A DNA stretch of 45,523 nucleotides from Collinsella sp. (GCA_019413955.1 DXMX01000007.1:2176-47698); one strand, 5' to 3'; numbered from the stretch's first letter, positions 16,205 through 27,632 are shown. The notes: generated from the letters alone by a model not told the origin. Numbers and translations are program-made.

Positions 16205-17521
16205 ATGAAGAACGAAATGAGCAGAAGGCAGTTCCTGGGCTTTGCTGGTTCCGCGGCTGCGGTTCTTGGTCTGGGCCTCGTGGGCTGCGGTGGTTCTGCC
16301 GGCTCTGGCTCCTCTGCTTCTGGTGACGCTGCCGAGGTCTACTTCCTCCAGTTCAAGCCCGAGGTCGACAAGGAGTGGAAGGAGATCGCCAAGGCGTACA
16401 AGAAGGAGAAGGGCGTCGAGGTCAAGATCGTGACCGCCGCCTCCAACACCTACGAGGAGAAGCTCAAGTCCGAGATGTCCAAGAGCTCCGCTCCGACGCT
16501 GTTCCAGGTCAACGGCCCCACCGGCCTTAAGAACTGGAAGGACTACTGCGCCGATCTTTCCGACACCAAGCTTCGCGGCGAGCTTATCGACGACTCCCTG
16601 GCGCTGCAGTCCGACGGCAAGGATCTGGGTATCGACTGGGTTCAGGAGAGCTACGGCATCATTTACAACAAGGAGCTCCTCGAGAAGGCCGGCTACAAGG
16701 CCGAGGACATCAACTCCTTCGACAAGCTGAAGGCTTGCGCCGATGACATCCAGGCCCGCAAAGACGAGCTCGGCGTTGACGGTGCCTTCACTTCCGCCGG
16801 CATGGATGACTCCTCCAGCTGGCGCTACACCACCCACCTCGCCAACCTCCCGCTCTACTACGAGTTCGAGAAGGAGCACAACCAGGAGGACGACGAGATC
16901 AAGGGCGAGTATCTCGACAACTTTAAGCAGATCTTCGACCTGTACATCACCGACTCCACCTGCGATCCTTCGCAGCTCGCCTCCAAGACCGGTGACGACG
17001 CCACCAACGAGTTCGCAACCGGCAAGGCCGTCTTCTACCAGAACGGCTCTTGGGCCTACGCCGACCTCACCAAGGCCGGTATGACCGACGACCAGCTCGG
17101 CATGCTGCCGATCTACATCGGCGTCGACGGCGAGGAGAACCAGGGCCTGTGCTCCGGTGGCGAGAACTACTGGTGCGTCAGCTCCCAGGCTTCCGAGGAT
17201 GCCCAGAAGGCCACCGAGGACTTCATGTATTGGTGCGTCACTTCTGACACCGCCACCAGCATCATCGCTGACAAGATGGGCCTGACCGCCCCGTTCAAGA
17301 GCGCTAAGGAGACCACCAACGTCTTCTCTCAGCAGGCCGTTGCTATGGCCAAGGACGGCAAGAAGACCGTCGCTTGGGACTTCGTTTACATCCCCTCCGA
17401 GGAGTGGAAGAAGAACCTCAAGCAGGCTCTCATCGCTTATGCTGCCGACAACACCAAGTGGGACGGCGTCAAGAACGCCTTTGTCGATGGCTGGAAGACC
17501 GAGAAGGCTGCTTCCGAGTAA
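16205..17521 (+). CDS. Sugar ABC transporter substrate-binding lipoprotein
   Basis: The extracytoplasmic sugar receptor of an importer. The N-terminus MKNEMSRRQFLGFAGSAAAV carries a twin-arginine-like SRRQFLG motif, a hydrophobic core and a lipobox LVGC, so the mature protein is lipid-anchored at a cysteine near residue 30. A Gly/Ser linker follows, then a periplasmic-binding fold of about 400 residues of the maltose/oligosaccharide (MalE) class. The ATG at 16205 is preferred because GAAAGGGTG lies 7-9 nt upstream. Codon use is strongly biased, as for an abundant protein. Permease and ATPase genes follow in the same direction. The substrate is probably a malto-oligosaccharide given malP and malQ nearby. 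Confidence 0.92.
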   Translation: MKNEMSRRQFLGFAGSAAAVLGLGLVGCGGSAGSGSSASGDAAEVYFLQFKPEVDKEWKEIAKAYKKEKGVEVKIVTAASNTYEEKLKSEMSKSSAPTLFQVNGPTGLKNWKDYCADLSDTKLRGELIDDSLALQSDGKDLGIDWVQESYGIIYNKELLEKAGYKAEDINSFDKLKACADDIQARKDELGVDGAFTSAGMDDSSSWRYTTHLANLPLYYEFEKEHNQEDDEIKGEYLDNFKQIFDLYITDSTCDPSQLASKTGDDATNEFATGKAVFYQNGSWAYADLTKAGMTDDQLGMLPIYIGVDGEENQGLCSGGENYWCVSSQASEDAQKATEDFMYWCVTSDTATSIIADKMGLTAPFKSAKETTNVFSQQAVAMAKDGKKTVAWDFVYIPSEEWKKNLKQALIAYAADNTKWDGVKNAFVDGWKTEKAASE

Positions 17522-17552
17522 GCAGTTGCTGCCCAAGCTATCTGATTAGCGA

Positions 17553-17588
17553 CAGGGGGCGGGCAGACGTAGGTTTGCCCGCCCCCTG
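17553..17588 (+). other. Intercistronic hairpin between binding protein and permease
   Basis: A perfect 13-bp stem (CAGGGGGCGGGCA and its complement) with a 10-nt loop and no T-run sits 31 nt after the binding-protein stop. Such hairpins between malE- and malF-like genes typically block 3' exonucleases, so that binding-protein mRNA outlasts permease mRNA; this role is inferred. Confidence 0.7.
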
Positions 17589-17608
17589 CATATTGAAAGG
17601 ACCCTTCT

Positions 17609-18463
17609 ATGGGCAAAGCACTCAAGCGCTGGTGGCCGCTCTTTATGCTGCCCACGTGCCTGGCGTTTATGATCGGGTTCGTGATTCCCTTTATCCAGGG
17701 TTTTTATCTCTCGTTCTGCCAGTTTATTACCATCAATAACGCGCACTTTGTCGGTATCGAGAACTACGTGCGCGCACTGACCGACCCGCAGTTCTCCACG
17801 TCGTTCTTCTTTACCGTGGCGTTTGCCTTCCTGTCGACGGTGCTCATCAACGTGATCGCGCTGGCCATTGCGCAGGCGCTCACTCGCAAGGCGCTCAAGG
17901 GCACCAACATCTTCCGTACGATTTTCTTTATGCCTAACCTGATTGGCGGCATTGTACTGGGTTACATTTGGCAGATTCTGATCAACTGCCTGCTCTCCAA
18001 CGTGGGTGCCCAGCTTATCGCCCTCAACTCCGCCGCTGGCTTCTGGGGCCTTATCATCCTGACCCTGTGGCAACAGGTCGGCTACATGATGATCATCTAC
18101 ATCGCCGGTCTGCAGTCCATTCCGTCTGATTACATCGAGGCCGCCAAGGTCGACGGCGCTACGGCATGGCAGACGTTTTGGAAGGTTAAGATCCCCAACC
18201 TGATGCCGACCATCACCATCTGCCTGTTCCTGTCCATCACCAACGGCTTTAAGCTGTTCGACCAGAACCTCGCCCTTACCGGTGGTGCCCCGGCGCACTC
18301 CACCGAGATGCTCGCCCTGAACATCTACAACACGTTCTATTCGCGTGCTGGCATCGCATGGCAGGGCATCGGTCAGGCCAAGGCAGTTATCTTCTGCATC
18401 CTGGTTGTCGCTATTTCTATGATCCAGCTTAAGGCCACGAGGTCCAAGGAGGTGCAGCAGTAA
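17609..18463 (+). CDS. Sugar ABC transporter permease, MalF type
   Basis: First membrane subunit of the importer, 284 residues with six predicted membrane spans starting near residue 10. The coupling EAA loop is EAAKVDGATAWQTFWKVKIP near residues 175-195, which docks on the ATPase. GAAAGGA precedes the ATG by about 9 nt. The stop overlaps the next gene by one base, so translation is coupled. It lacks the extra N-terminal domain of enterobacterial MalF, as is usual in the MsmF/UgpA group. Confidence 0.92.
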   Translation: MGKALKRWWPLFMLPTCLAFMIGFVIPFIQGFYLSFCQFITINNAHFVGIENYVRALTDPQFSTSFFFTVAFAFLSTVLINVIALAIAQALTRKALKGTNIFRTIFFMPNLIGGIVLGYIWQILINCLLSNVGAQLIALNSAAGFWGLIILTLWQQVGYMMIIYIAGLQSIPSDYIEAAKVDGATAWQTFWKVKIPNLMPTITICLFLSITNGFKLFDQNLALTGGAPAHSTEMLALNIYNTFYSRAGIAWQGIGQAKAVIFCILVVAISMIQLKATRSKEVQQ

Positions 18464-19302
18464 TGAAACGCGATAAGGCTATTAACCGCGCGCTCTCGAT
18501 CTTCTTTACGATTCTGTCGCTCGCGTGGATCTACCCTGTGTTCATGATTGCGCTCAATTCCTTTAAGAAGGGGACCGCAATCAGCACCACCACGGCGTTC
18601 GATCTGCTCACGCCCGAGACGTTCAACGGCCTCGCAAACTACGTGCACGCTCTGAACGAGCAGGGCTTTGCCTCGGCGTTTATGTACTCGCTTATCATCA
18701 CGGTCACGTCGGTCGTGCTGATTCTGGTGTGCTGCTCCATGTGCGCTTGGTACGTGGTGCGCGTCAACAGCAAGATCTCGAACTTCTTCTATTACCTGTT
18801 CGTCTTCTCGATGGTCGTACCGTTCCAGATGCTCATGTTCACGCTGTCCAACCTCGCGGACCGCATCGGCTTTAACACGCCGTTTAACATCTGCTTCATC
18901 TACCTCGGTTTTGGCGCGGGCCTCGCGGTCTTTATGTTCGCCGGCTTCGTCAAGAACATCCCGCTCGAGATTGAGGAAGCGGCCATGATTGACGGCTGCA
19001 ACCCGGTCCAGGTGTTCTTTAAGATCGTTCTCCCCATCATGAAGCCCACCTATCTTTCGGTCGGCATCCTCGAGACCATGTGGGTCTGGAACGACTACCT
19101 GCTGCCCTACCTTACGCTCGACTCCACCAAGTACAAGACCATTCCTATTTTGATCCAGTACTTCCGCGGCGGCTATGGCCACGTCGAGCTCGGCCCCATG
19201 ATGGCCTGCATCATGATGGTCGTTGTCCCCATCGTCATCATGTACATCTTCTGCCAGAAGTACATCATCGACGGTGTGGTGGCAGGTGCCGTCAAGGGCT
19301 GA
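18463..19302 (+). CDS. Sugar ABC transporter permease, MalG type
   Basis: Second membrane subunit, 279 residues with six predicted spans. The EAA loop is EEAAMIDGCNPVQVFFKIVLP near residues 168-188. AGGAGG lies 11-16 nt upstream within the end of the previous gene, whose stop TAA shares its last A with this ATG. It forms the heterodimeric channel with the MalF-type protein. Confidence 0.92.
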   Translation: MKRDKAINRALSIFFTILSLAWIYPVFMIALNSFKKGTAISTTTAFDLLTPETFNGLANYVHALNEQGFASAFMYSLIITVTSVVLILVCCSMCAWYVVRVNSKISNFFYYLFVFSMVVPFQMLMFTLSNLADRIGFNTPFNICFIYLGFGAGLAVFMFAGFVKNIPLEIEEAAMIDGCNPVQVFFKIVLPIMKPTYLSVGILETMWVWNDYLLPYLTLDSTKYKTIPILIQYFRGGYGHVELGPMMACIMMVVVPIVIMYIFCQKYIIDGVVAGAVKG

Positions 19303-19370
19303 TGCCGTAACTGTTTTGCAAGTTTTGGCGGCGCCCCTCAGCGCGGCGCCGCGTATCGAAAGGTAGAGAC

Positions 19371-20570
<1,200 letters not shown>

Positions 20571-20639
20571 GCCCGGTACATCCAGGCCCTCCCTTTGGGC
20601 GACTGCGGTATTGCCATCCTTTTGCCGCGGTCACATATA

Positions 20640-20683
20640 AGGCTCCCCTCTCGTCCGCTGGGCGGGAGGGGAGCCTTTCTTTA
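20640..20683 (+). terminator. Terminator of the sugar ABC operon
   Basis: A 14-bp stem (AGGCTCCCCTCTCG against CGGGAGGGGAGCCT, one mismatch) with a 9-nt loop is followed by TTCTTTAT. It lies 70 nt after the ATPase stop. Confidence 0.85.
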
Positions 20684-20720
20684 TGTAGGGGTTGCCTGTT
20701 CGTTCGCTCGTCTGCTTGTT

Positions 20721-20940
20721 TGTCTCAATCTGTAACACGAAGACCCGATTTTGATGGCTAACTGTTACAGATTGAGATATTTCGGTAGGACTGATTCCGT
20801 CTGTCTCGTTCTATAACATCTAGAGGTTTAATTCGGGTCTTACTGTTTCAGATTGAGATGATTCGGCAGAACGTTTCGATTTGTCTTGTTCTGTAACAGG
20901 TGGAGACGTTTTAGCCGAGTAGTTGTTACAGAACGAGACA
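20721..20940. repeat. Tandem array of three hairpin repeats, 80-bp period
   Basis: Three units each consist of a 17-nt left arm, a 25-nt loop and a 17-nt right arm. Left arms begin at 20721, 20802 and 20882; right arms at 20763, 20844 and 20924. The best arm pair is TGTCTCAATCTGTAACA with its complement. Units 1 and 3 pair almost perfectly, each with its own variant of the arm, while unit 2 has diverged. Loops differ, although an AGACCCGA stretch in loop 1 is complementary to one in loop 2. Spacers between units share ATTCGGYAGRAC-like sequence. No gene is present in 20684-20975. Confidence 0.85.
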
Positions 20941-20975
20941 ATTCGACGGGAACCCTCATATCCGGTCTGTCGACA

Positions 20976-21014
20976 TAAAAAGCCGGGGCCACGTTTCCGC
21001 GACCCCGCATCAAG
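20976..21014 (-). terminator. Terminator of malQ-malP
   Basis: On the minus strand a GGGGTCGCG / CGTGGCCCC stem around GAAA is followed by GGCTTTTTAT. It lies about 22 nt past the malP stop. Confidence 0.8.
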
Positions 21015-21035
21015 AGGATGGGTGTAGACAATGGG

Positions 21036-23303
<2,268 letters not shown>

Positions 23304-23350
23304 GTTTCCTCCTGTGGTGAGTCGACGACATGTCAGAAATTCAAAAGAAG

Positions 23351-23384
23351 CCCGCGCGAGGGGATTGGGGTGGCCTCGCGCGGG
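23351..23384 (-). terminator. Intercistronic hairpin between malQ and malP
   Basis: Perfect 11-bp arms (CCCGCGCGAGG at 23351-23361 and its complement at 23374-23384) are followed on the minus strand by CTTCTTTTGAA. It may act as a partial terminator or mRNA stabiliser that makes malQ and malP levels differ. Confidence 0.6.
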
Positions 23385-23431
23385 GAAACGGACGCGTCCG
23401 CACGATGGGGTGGGGTCGGGCGCGGTGGCTC

Positions 23432-25009
23432 CTATTGGGGAAGCTCAATTTCGGCTTCCGACGGGATGCGGAAGTAGGTCTCGGTCCAGCCGGTGAGCTT
23501 GTGCTCGAGCTCGCGGGTGATGGCGCCATCGAGCATACGCCAGGTCCAGTTGCCGCCCAGGGTGGCGGGGGTGTTGATGCGCGCCTCGTTGCCCAGGTTG
23601 AGCAGGTCTTGCATGGTGTAGATACAGGTATCGCTCACGCTGGCGGCGATGGTGCGGTTGAGTGCATCGGCCATGGGCTCGCCTGCCTGCTGGTGGGTGT
23701 ACAGGGCCGCCTGCTCGCGCTGACGCGGGGTGGCCGTTCCCTCAAACCAACCGCGCGCCGTCTCGTTGTCGTGTGTGCCCACATAGGCGACGGTGTTGGC
23801 AATGTAGTTGTGCGGCAGGTAGTACGAGTTGGTGCCCTCAAAGGCGAACTGCAAGATCTTCATGCCGGGGAAGCCCGAGTTGTCGCGCATGTCGATGACG
23901 CCGGGGGTGAGGAAGCCCAGGTCTTCGGCGATGATGGGCAGCGTGCCGAGCTTTTCCTCGAGCGTCTTGAAGAACTTGAGGCCGGGGCCCTGCGTCCACG
24001 AACCGTAGGACGAATCGGGTGAGGAGAACGGCACCTCCCAATAGGCCTCGAAGCCGCGGAAGTGATCCAGGCGGATGACATCGTACATGTCGAGGGCGTC
24101 GCGGATACGGCCCTCCCACCAGAAGAAACCGTCGGCTTCCATGGCGTCCCAGTCGTAGATGGGATTGCCCCAGTACTGGCCGGTGGCCGAGAACTGGTCG
24201 GGCGGCGTGCCGGCGACACTCACAGGATTACCGGCGGCGTCGATCTTAAAGAGCTCGGGCGTGGCCCACATCTCGACGGAGTCGCGCGAGACATAGATGG
24301 GCAGGTCGCCGATGATGAGGATATCGCGCTCGTTGGCATAGGCCTTGAGGCGGCTCCACTGACGATTGAAGAAGTACTGCGTCATCTGGTGGTAGAGCAT
24401 GCGCGCGGGATGGGCGGCGCAGACCTTGGCAGAAGCCTCGCCGCGGGTACGGAGCTCTGCGGGCCACTCCCAAAAGGCCTTGAGACCGCACTCCTCCTTG
24501 ACGGTCATGAACTCGCAGTAGGGGATGAGCCAGTCTTCGTTTGCTTGGACAAAGTCGTCGAAGTCGGCCGGCTTGTCGGCGGCAAAGCGCTCGGCGGCGC
24601 GGTCGAGAATCTGACGACGGCCACCAAAGATGGCACCATAGTCGACATTGCTGGGGTCGGAGCCCAGGTACACGCCGTCGATATCGCACTGCTCCAGATA
24701 GCCGGCCTCGATAAGCTCGGCAAAGTCGATGAAATTGGGGTTGCCCGCACGGGCCGAGAACGACTGATAGGGCGAGTCGCCATAGCTCGTTGTCGTAAGG
24801 GGGAGAATCTGCCAGTAATGTTGTTTGCACGAGGCGAGGAAATCGACAAAGTCATAGGCGTTCCAGCCAAAGCCGCCGATACCGTAAGGTCCGGGCAATG
24901 ACGAAACGGGCATCAGAACGCCGCTTGCACGCTCCATGGATGCACTCACCGTCCTTTTGAATAAGGGGCTGCGCCGTAGATGGATAGACGGCTCGTCCCG
25001 AGTTTCCAT
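23432..25009 (-). CDS. malQ: 4-alpha-glucanotransferase
   Basis: Transfers glucan segments between maltodextrins, making longer chains for MalP (family GH77). Family blocks include SGVLMPVSSLPGPYGIGGFG near the N-terminus, GDLPIYVSRDSVEMWA, IRLDHFRGFEAYWEVP, IAEDLGFLTPGV and VGTHDNETARGW, holding the catalytic Asp, Glu and Asp regions. The listed start (25009) adds 24 residues before MERASGVLMPV; an ATG at 24937 with GGTGAG 7 nt upstream would start right at the conserved domain and is equally plausible. A TTGTTTAAACAT palindrome lies 27 nt before the first start. Confidence 0.93.
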   Translation of the reverse strand: METRDEPSIHLRRSPLFKRTVSASMERASGVLMPVSSLPGPYGIGGFGWNAYDFVDFLASCKQHYWQILPLTTTSYGDSPYQSFSARAGNPNFIDFAELIEAGYLEQCDIDGVYLGSDPSNVDYGAIFGGRRQILDRAAERFAADKPADFDDFVQANEDWLIPYCEFMTVKEECGLKAFWEWPAELRTRGEASAKVCAAHPARMLYHQMTQYFFNRQWSRLKAYANERDILIIGDLPIYVSRDSVEMWATPELFKIDAAGNPVSVAGTPPDQFSATGQYWGNPIYDWDAMEADGFFWWEGRIRDALDMYDVIRLDHFRGFEAYWEVPFSSPDSSYGSWTQGPGLKFFKTLEEKLGTLPIIAEDLGFLTPGVIDMRDNSGFPGMKILQFAFEGTNSYYLPHNYIANTVAYVGTHDNETARGWFEGTATPRQREQAALYTHQQAGEPMADALNRTIAASVSDTCIYTMQDLLNLGNEARINTPATLGGNWTWRMLDGAITRELEHKLTGWTETYFRIPSEAEIELPQ

Positions 25010-25030
25010 TGCTATTGTCCCTATTGTAGA

Positions 25031-25049
25031 ACATGTTGTTTAAACATGT
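25031..25049. promoter_or_regulatory. Predicted operator before malQ
   Basis: ACATGTTGTTTAAACATGT holds the TTGTTTAAACAT palindrome at 25036-25047, 27 nt upstream of the longer malQ start. It matches the sites near the GntR/TreR-like gene at 15.1 kb and the ABC operon, 9-10 kb away. Confidence 0.55.
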
Positions 25050-25098
25050 ATAGAGAGAATGAAAAAGTTGCCGACTTTCGGTGAATGGTAGTGCGCCA

Positions 25099-25168
25099 TA
25101 GACGATATGAGTTGAACATTGGGAGCTCCTCCCCTTGCGGCTCTTTTGTGGGTCGGGCGACAATGGTC
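25099..25168. repeat. Left copy of a 70-bp inverted repeat around IS debris
   Basis: This segment is about 89 percent identical by eye to the reverse complement of 25901-25970, with one base inserted. Both copies contain, reading outward, a GC-rich stretch (CAAGGGGAG type) and then an ATG followed by TTCAACTCATATCGTCT. The pair brackets IS21 and IS110 remnants, so it may be the ends of a composite element or an inverted duplication. Confidence 0.75.
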
Positions 25169-25246
25169 GTCGTCATTAAAGACCGGCTGCCAGCCAGGTT
25201 GCAACAATGCAAGAAGGGTTCACATTCAGTTGGCCGTTGACACAAA

Positions 25247-25486
25247 CAATCGCGCGAAGACCTCGTCTTCTTCGGTAAGTCCAGGCGCGGCAAGACGCGC
25301 ATGGCAGTCGCCCTCACGATGCGCGCGGTCGCCGCGGACATGTCGGTCAGGTTCTGGCAGACCGCGCAGCTGGTTCTCGAGCTCGGCAACGCGAAGCGCA
25401 AGGGAACGCTGTCGAAACTGTTGAACGACGTGTCGCCCGCGAGGCTGCTCGTGCTCGACGAGTTCGTCTACGTCCCCTGCGACGTA
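25247..25486 (+). pseudogene. IS21-family IstB ATPase remnant
   Basis: About 80 codons read as IstB: EDLVFFGKSRRGKT is the Walker A strand and loop, VRFWQTAQLVLELGNAKRKGTLSKLL the middle, and ARLLVLDEFVYVP the Walker B strand. Both ends are missing, as is istA. The fragment ends at a small perfect palindrome (25465-25490) where it joins an IS110 fragment in opposite orientation. It cannot encode a working transposition helper. Confidence 0.75.
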
Positions 25487-25499
25487 GACGGTGCGAGGG

Positions 25500-25895
25500 T
25501 TCTCTACCAGGTCATTTCCGTCCATGTAGTGCTCGTAGGCCGCGGCGTCGTCGGGCTCGTCGAAGGAGAGGGACTCCGTCCAGTCCCAGTAGGCCCCCGT
25601 CCAGGCGCCCCTGCGCCTGCCGGCCGGCGTCGTCTCGTCGAAGACGAGGCCGTGGCGCAGCAGGAACTTCGACATCCGCTGCTTGGCGTGTTGCAGGTCG
25701 TCGCGCGCGTCCTCGAGGGCGCTCGTCGGGGACCCACACCTCGACGACGTTGCGGCGCGCCAGCATGCGTGCCAGCCACTCGGCGTCGCGGCGGTCGTTC
25801 TTGCGGCCGCGGTCGGCCGCGGGCCGGTGCATCTTCGGGACCGCCCCGACGACGCAGCCGAGGCCGAGGGCCCGCAGCGCGCGGCCGCGGTTGAT
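25500..25895 (-). pseudogene. IS110-family transposase remnant
   Basis: The minus strand carries IS110 transposase N-terminal sequence in two frames: KNDRRDAEWLARMLARRNVVEVWVPDE in one frame (about 25730-25890) and ALEDARDDLQHAKQRMSKFLLRHG continuing in another (about 25500-25725). KNDRRDAEWLARML is a hallmark of the DEDD recombinase domain. A frameshift near 25725 and loss of the Ser-containing C-terminal domain show that it is dead. Confidence 0.75.
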
Positions 25896-25900
25896 GGTAC

Positions 25901-25970
25901 GACCATTGTCGCCCGACCCACGAGAGAGCTGCAAGGGGAGAGGCCCCAATGTTCAACTCATATCGTCTGT
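25901..25970. repeat. Right copy of the 70-bp inverted repeat
   Basis: This is the partner of 25099-25168, in inverted orientation, at the other side of the IS21/IS110 debris. From 25971 to 26200 I see no gene; the sequence looks like further decayed mobile DNA. Confidence 0.75.
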
Positions 25971-26221
25971 TGTGCCAGAGTCGCTCGGGAAAGCGCGACC
26001 GACGCAGCGCGCTGTTTTCCAGTCACATCCAGTTCGGGTTGATTTCAGCATGCGATAAGAAACTGGATTTGAATTTCGACTCGAAAGATGGGCAATGCTG
26101 ATGAGAAACGCTTGGAGTTCGGGATTGCGCGGCGTGAAGCGACCCTCTTCTTATCGAGTTCGTTACAATGTAGGAAAAACAGTAAGTAAGAAGACCTCTG
26201 ATTGCTTTAGGAGGAGCTGTG

Positions 26222-26758
26222 GTGAATAGCGCCCAGAAGATCGATAAGTCCATCCAGAAGATGATGACTCTCGGAAGAAGGCTTGGGATTCTGTTTACGG
26301 CGCTGTTTATAGCGGTGTGTTGCTGTTCGGTGGTGGTGGTTATTTCCATTGGGCTTATGGCTGCTCAAGGAAACCTATATGATCCATCAAAGACGGTTTC
26401 CGTAGTGGTTCCTTTGATGTATCTTCTGATTTCCGGAGGGGCCACATGGACCCTGCGGGGAATCAGCATGGACATGGCTCATGGCGAATCGCCCTTTACC
26501 CTTTCGCATGCTCGAAGAATCTCGATTATCGGGTGGCTGTTTGTTGCAGCGGCAATAGGTGACCTCTTGTTTTCTCCGGGGTTTCTTTCGATAGTGATTG
26601 GCCCCTTCGACTTGCTGGGGAACGCCTATTCGATGTTTGAAAACCTGGCCCTGCCCATAGATATTGGTGCTGTGCTGGGGGCCGTTTGCTGCTTCTCGAT
26701 TTCTGCGATATGGCGCTACGGAGCTCTGCTTCAAGACCAGACCGAGGATTTGGTGTGA
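26222..26758 (+). CDS. DUF2975 family four-helix membrane protein
   Basis: A 178-residue protein with four predicted membrane spans (about residues 25-48, 60-80, 98-120 and 135-160), of the DUF2975 kind. These proteins are commonly paired with a small XRE regulator, as here. GTG at 26222 is chosen because AGGAGG lies 7 nt upstream; a GTG at 26219 is 4 nt from it. TACAAT near 26165 may be a -10 element. No function is established; a membrane partner that controls the XRE protein is the usual guess. Confidence 0.75.
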   Translation: MNSAQKIDKSIQKMMTLGRRLGILFTALFIAVCCCSVVVVISIGLMAAQGNLYDPSKTVSVVVPLMYLLISGGATWTLRGISMDMAHGESPFTLSHARRISIIGWLFVAAAIGDLLFSPGFLSIVIGPFDLLGNAYSMFENLALPIDIGAVLGAVCCFSISAIWRYGALLQDQTEDLV

Positions 26759-26766
26759 GGGGCGGC

Positions 26767-27096
26767 ATGGACTATCTGATTATTGAGCTTGAAAGCTTAT
26801 TGCTTCGACGCGGAAAGACGAGTACGGATATCATTCGGGCGACCGGGCACACACCGGCAAGTATCTCAAAAATACGAAATGGCAAGGTGAAGGCAATTAG
26901 GTTAAAGACATTGCTGGATATTTGCGTAGAGCTTGATTGCCAGCCTGGCGATCTTATTAAGCGCGTCAACGAAAGAGAACTTGAGGAACTGGCGACGCGG
27001 CGCGCCCGCAACGCGCTGAGCAGGGCGACCGCGACGGGTGATGACCCGGTCCTGGAGTCAGATCATGTTTACGTGGTCGATCTTAGAGACGACTGA
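26767..27096 (+). CDS. XRE-family helix-turn-helix regulator
   Basis: A 109-residue DNA-binding protein with an XRE/Cro helix-turn-helix in the first 70 residues (LLRRGKTSTDIIRATGHTPA is helix 1-2, SISKIRNGKVKAIRLKTLL the recognition helix and next, then LDCQPGDLI). The C-terminal tail, about 40 residues, is charged. It starts 8 nt after the DUF2975 stop with a GAGGGG site, so the two form an operon. It could regulate its own operon and perhaps the peptide cluster 250 nt downstream, but no shared site was identified. Confidence 0.85.
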   Translation: MDYLIIELESLLLRRGKTSTDIIRATGHTPASISKIRNGKVKAIRLKTLLDICVELDCQPGDLIKRVNERELEELATRRARNALSRATATGDDPVLESDHVYVVDLRDD

Positions 27097-27127
27097 GGCT
27101 GGAGAATAAAAAAGTATTGAGCAGGTG

Positions 27128-27165
27128 CAGCCCGTGAAAACAACGGTTTTCACGGGCTGTTCATT
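27128..27165 (+). terminator. Terminator after the DUF2975/XRE operon
   Basis: A perfect 14-bp stem, CAGCCCGTGAAAAC and its complement around AACG (27128-27159), is followed by TTCATTC. It starts 31 nt after the XRE stop. The region to 27250 has no other feature. Confidence 0.75.
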
Positions 27166-27279
27166 CAACGTCCTGCAGTGGCCTGTATTTCTCGCCGCGT
27201 CACTGGGGAACGAGAGAGTCATTTCCTGTGCTGGATGCAGGGGGGTGCTTACCTTGTGTAATATATAAATAAGCTTATA

Positions 27280-27308
27280 TTGAAATATGATACATATCGA
27301 ATTAGAAT
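27280..27308 (+). promoter_or_regulatory. Promoter of the Cys-rich peptide cluster
   Basis: TTGAAA (27280-27285) and TAGAAT (27303-27308) are separated by 17 nt, a near-ideal sigma-70 promoter, in an AT-rich island of an otherwise GC-rich region. An inverted repeat, CGAATT (27298-27303) and AATTCG (27318-27323), overlaps the -10 element and the expected start near 27315 and may be an operator. Confidence 0.6.
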
Positions 27309-27346
27309 AACATTATCAATTCGGTATGCAAGGAAAGGAGGGAGAG

Positions 27347-27466
27347 ATGGATTGGATTAACGAGCCGGAGGAAGGCGTTGCACCCGCGTGCGGCAACTGC
27401 TTCTTCTACGCGCACGGGGGATGCACGAAGAGGTGCCCCAATCAGTCCTGCACGTTCCGTTTCTAG
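27347..27466 (+). CDS. Cys-rich peptide 1, putative RiPP precursor
   Basis: A 39-residue peptide starting MDWINEPEEG and ending CTFRF. Cysteines are at 15, 18, 26, 30 and 35, in the pattern C-x2-C-x7-C-x3-C-x4-C, with FFYAHG between the second and third. Peptide 2 downstream has the same length and identical cysteine spacing, with 23 of 39 residues the same, so both are real genes under selection. AAGGAGGG sits 6-8 nt before the ATG. A radical SAM/SPASM gene and two ABC transporters follow, the usual setting of a ribosomally made, post-translationally modified peptide. There is no double-Gly cleavage site. A small zinc-binding peptide is an alternative. Confidence 0.8.
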   Translation: MDWINEPEEGVAPACGNCFFYAHGGCTKRCPNQSCTFRF

Positions 27467-27512
27467 GGGGCAGAGATGAACTGGCTTTCTACCGCGAAAG
27501 GAGGGGAATGAA

Positions 27513-27632
27513 ATGGAATGGATTACCGAGCCGTCAGCCGGGGCTGAGCCCATGTGCAACAATTGCTTCTTTTACGCGCACGGCAGCTGCAGCACCAAGT
27601 GTTCTTCACAGGAGTGCACTATCCGCTTTTAG
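27513..27632 (+). CDS. Cys-rich peptide 2, putative RiPP precursor
   Basis: A 39-residue paralogue starting MEWITEPSAG and ending CTIRF, with cysteines at 15, 18, 26, 30 and 35 as in peptide 1. The CFFYAHG stretch (18-24) and the C-T-x-R-F end are invariant; the leader half keeps W3, I4, E6, P7, G10 and P13. Between the cysteines the residues differ freely (for example 27-29 and 31-34), which suggests selection on cysteine spacing. AAAGGAGGGG precedes the ATG by about 7 nt. The stop codon falls inside the loop of a hairpin. A tiny frame at 27476-27511 (MNWLSTAKGGE) between the two may be a third, decayed copy. Confidence 0.8.
   Translation: MEWITEPSAGAEPMCNNCFFYAHGSCSTKCSSQECTIRF

Noticed and set aside
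16097..17536. 479-codon minus-strand frame opposite the sugar-binding protein
   Set aside because: Leu/Val/Gly-rich translation is a mirror of biased codons in a highly expressed gene; there is no ribosome site or domain.
20721..20940. CRISPR array
   Set aside because: Only three units, the repeated parts are inverted within each unit, loops and spacers are partly related, and no cas genes are near.
25099..25970. Intact transposon
   Set aside because: Both transposase-related genes inside are fragments with frameshifts or missing ends, so no autonomous element remains.
27476..27511. 11-codon frame MNWLSTAKGGE between the two Cys-rich peptides
   Set aside because: It overlaps the ribosome site of peptide 2 and has no cysteines; at most it is a decayed third copy, so it was not listed as a gene.
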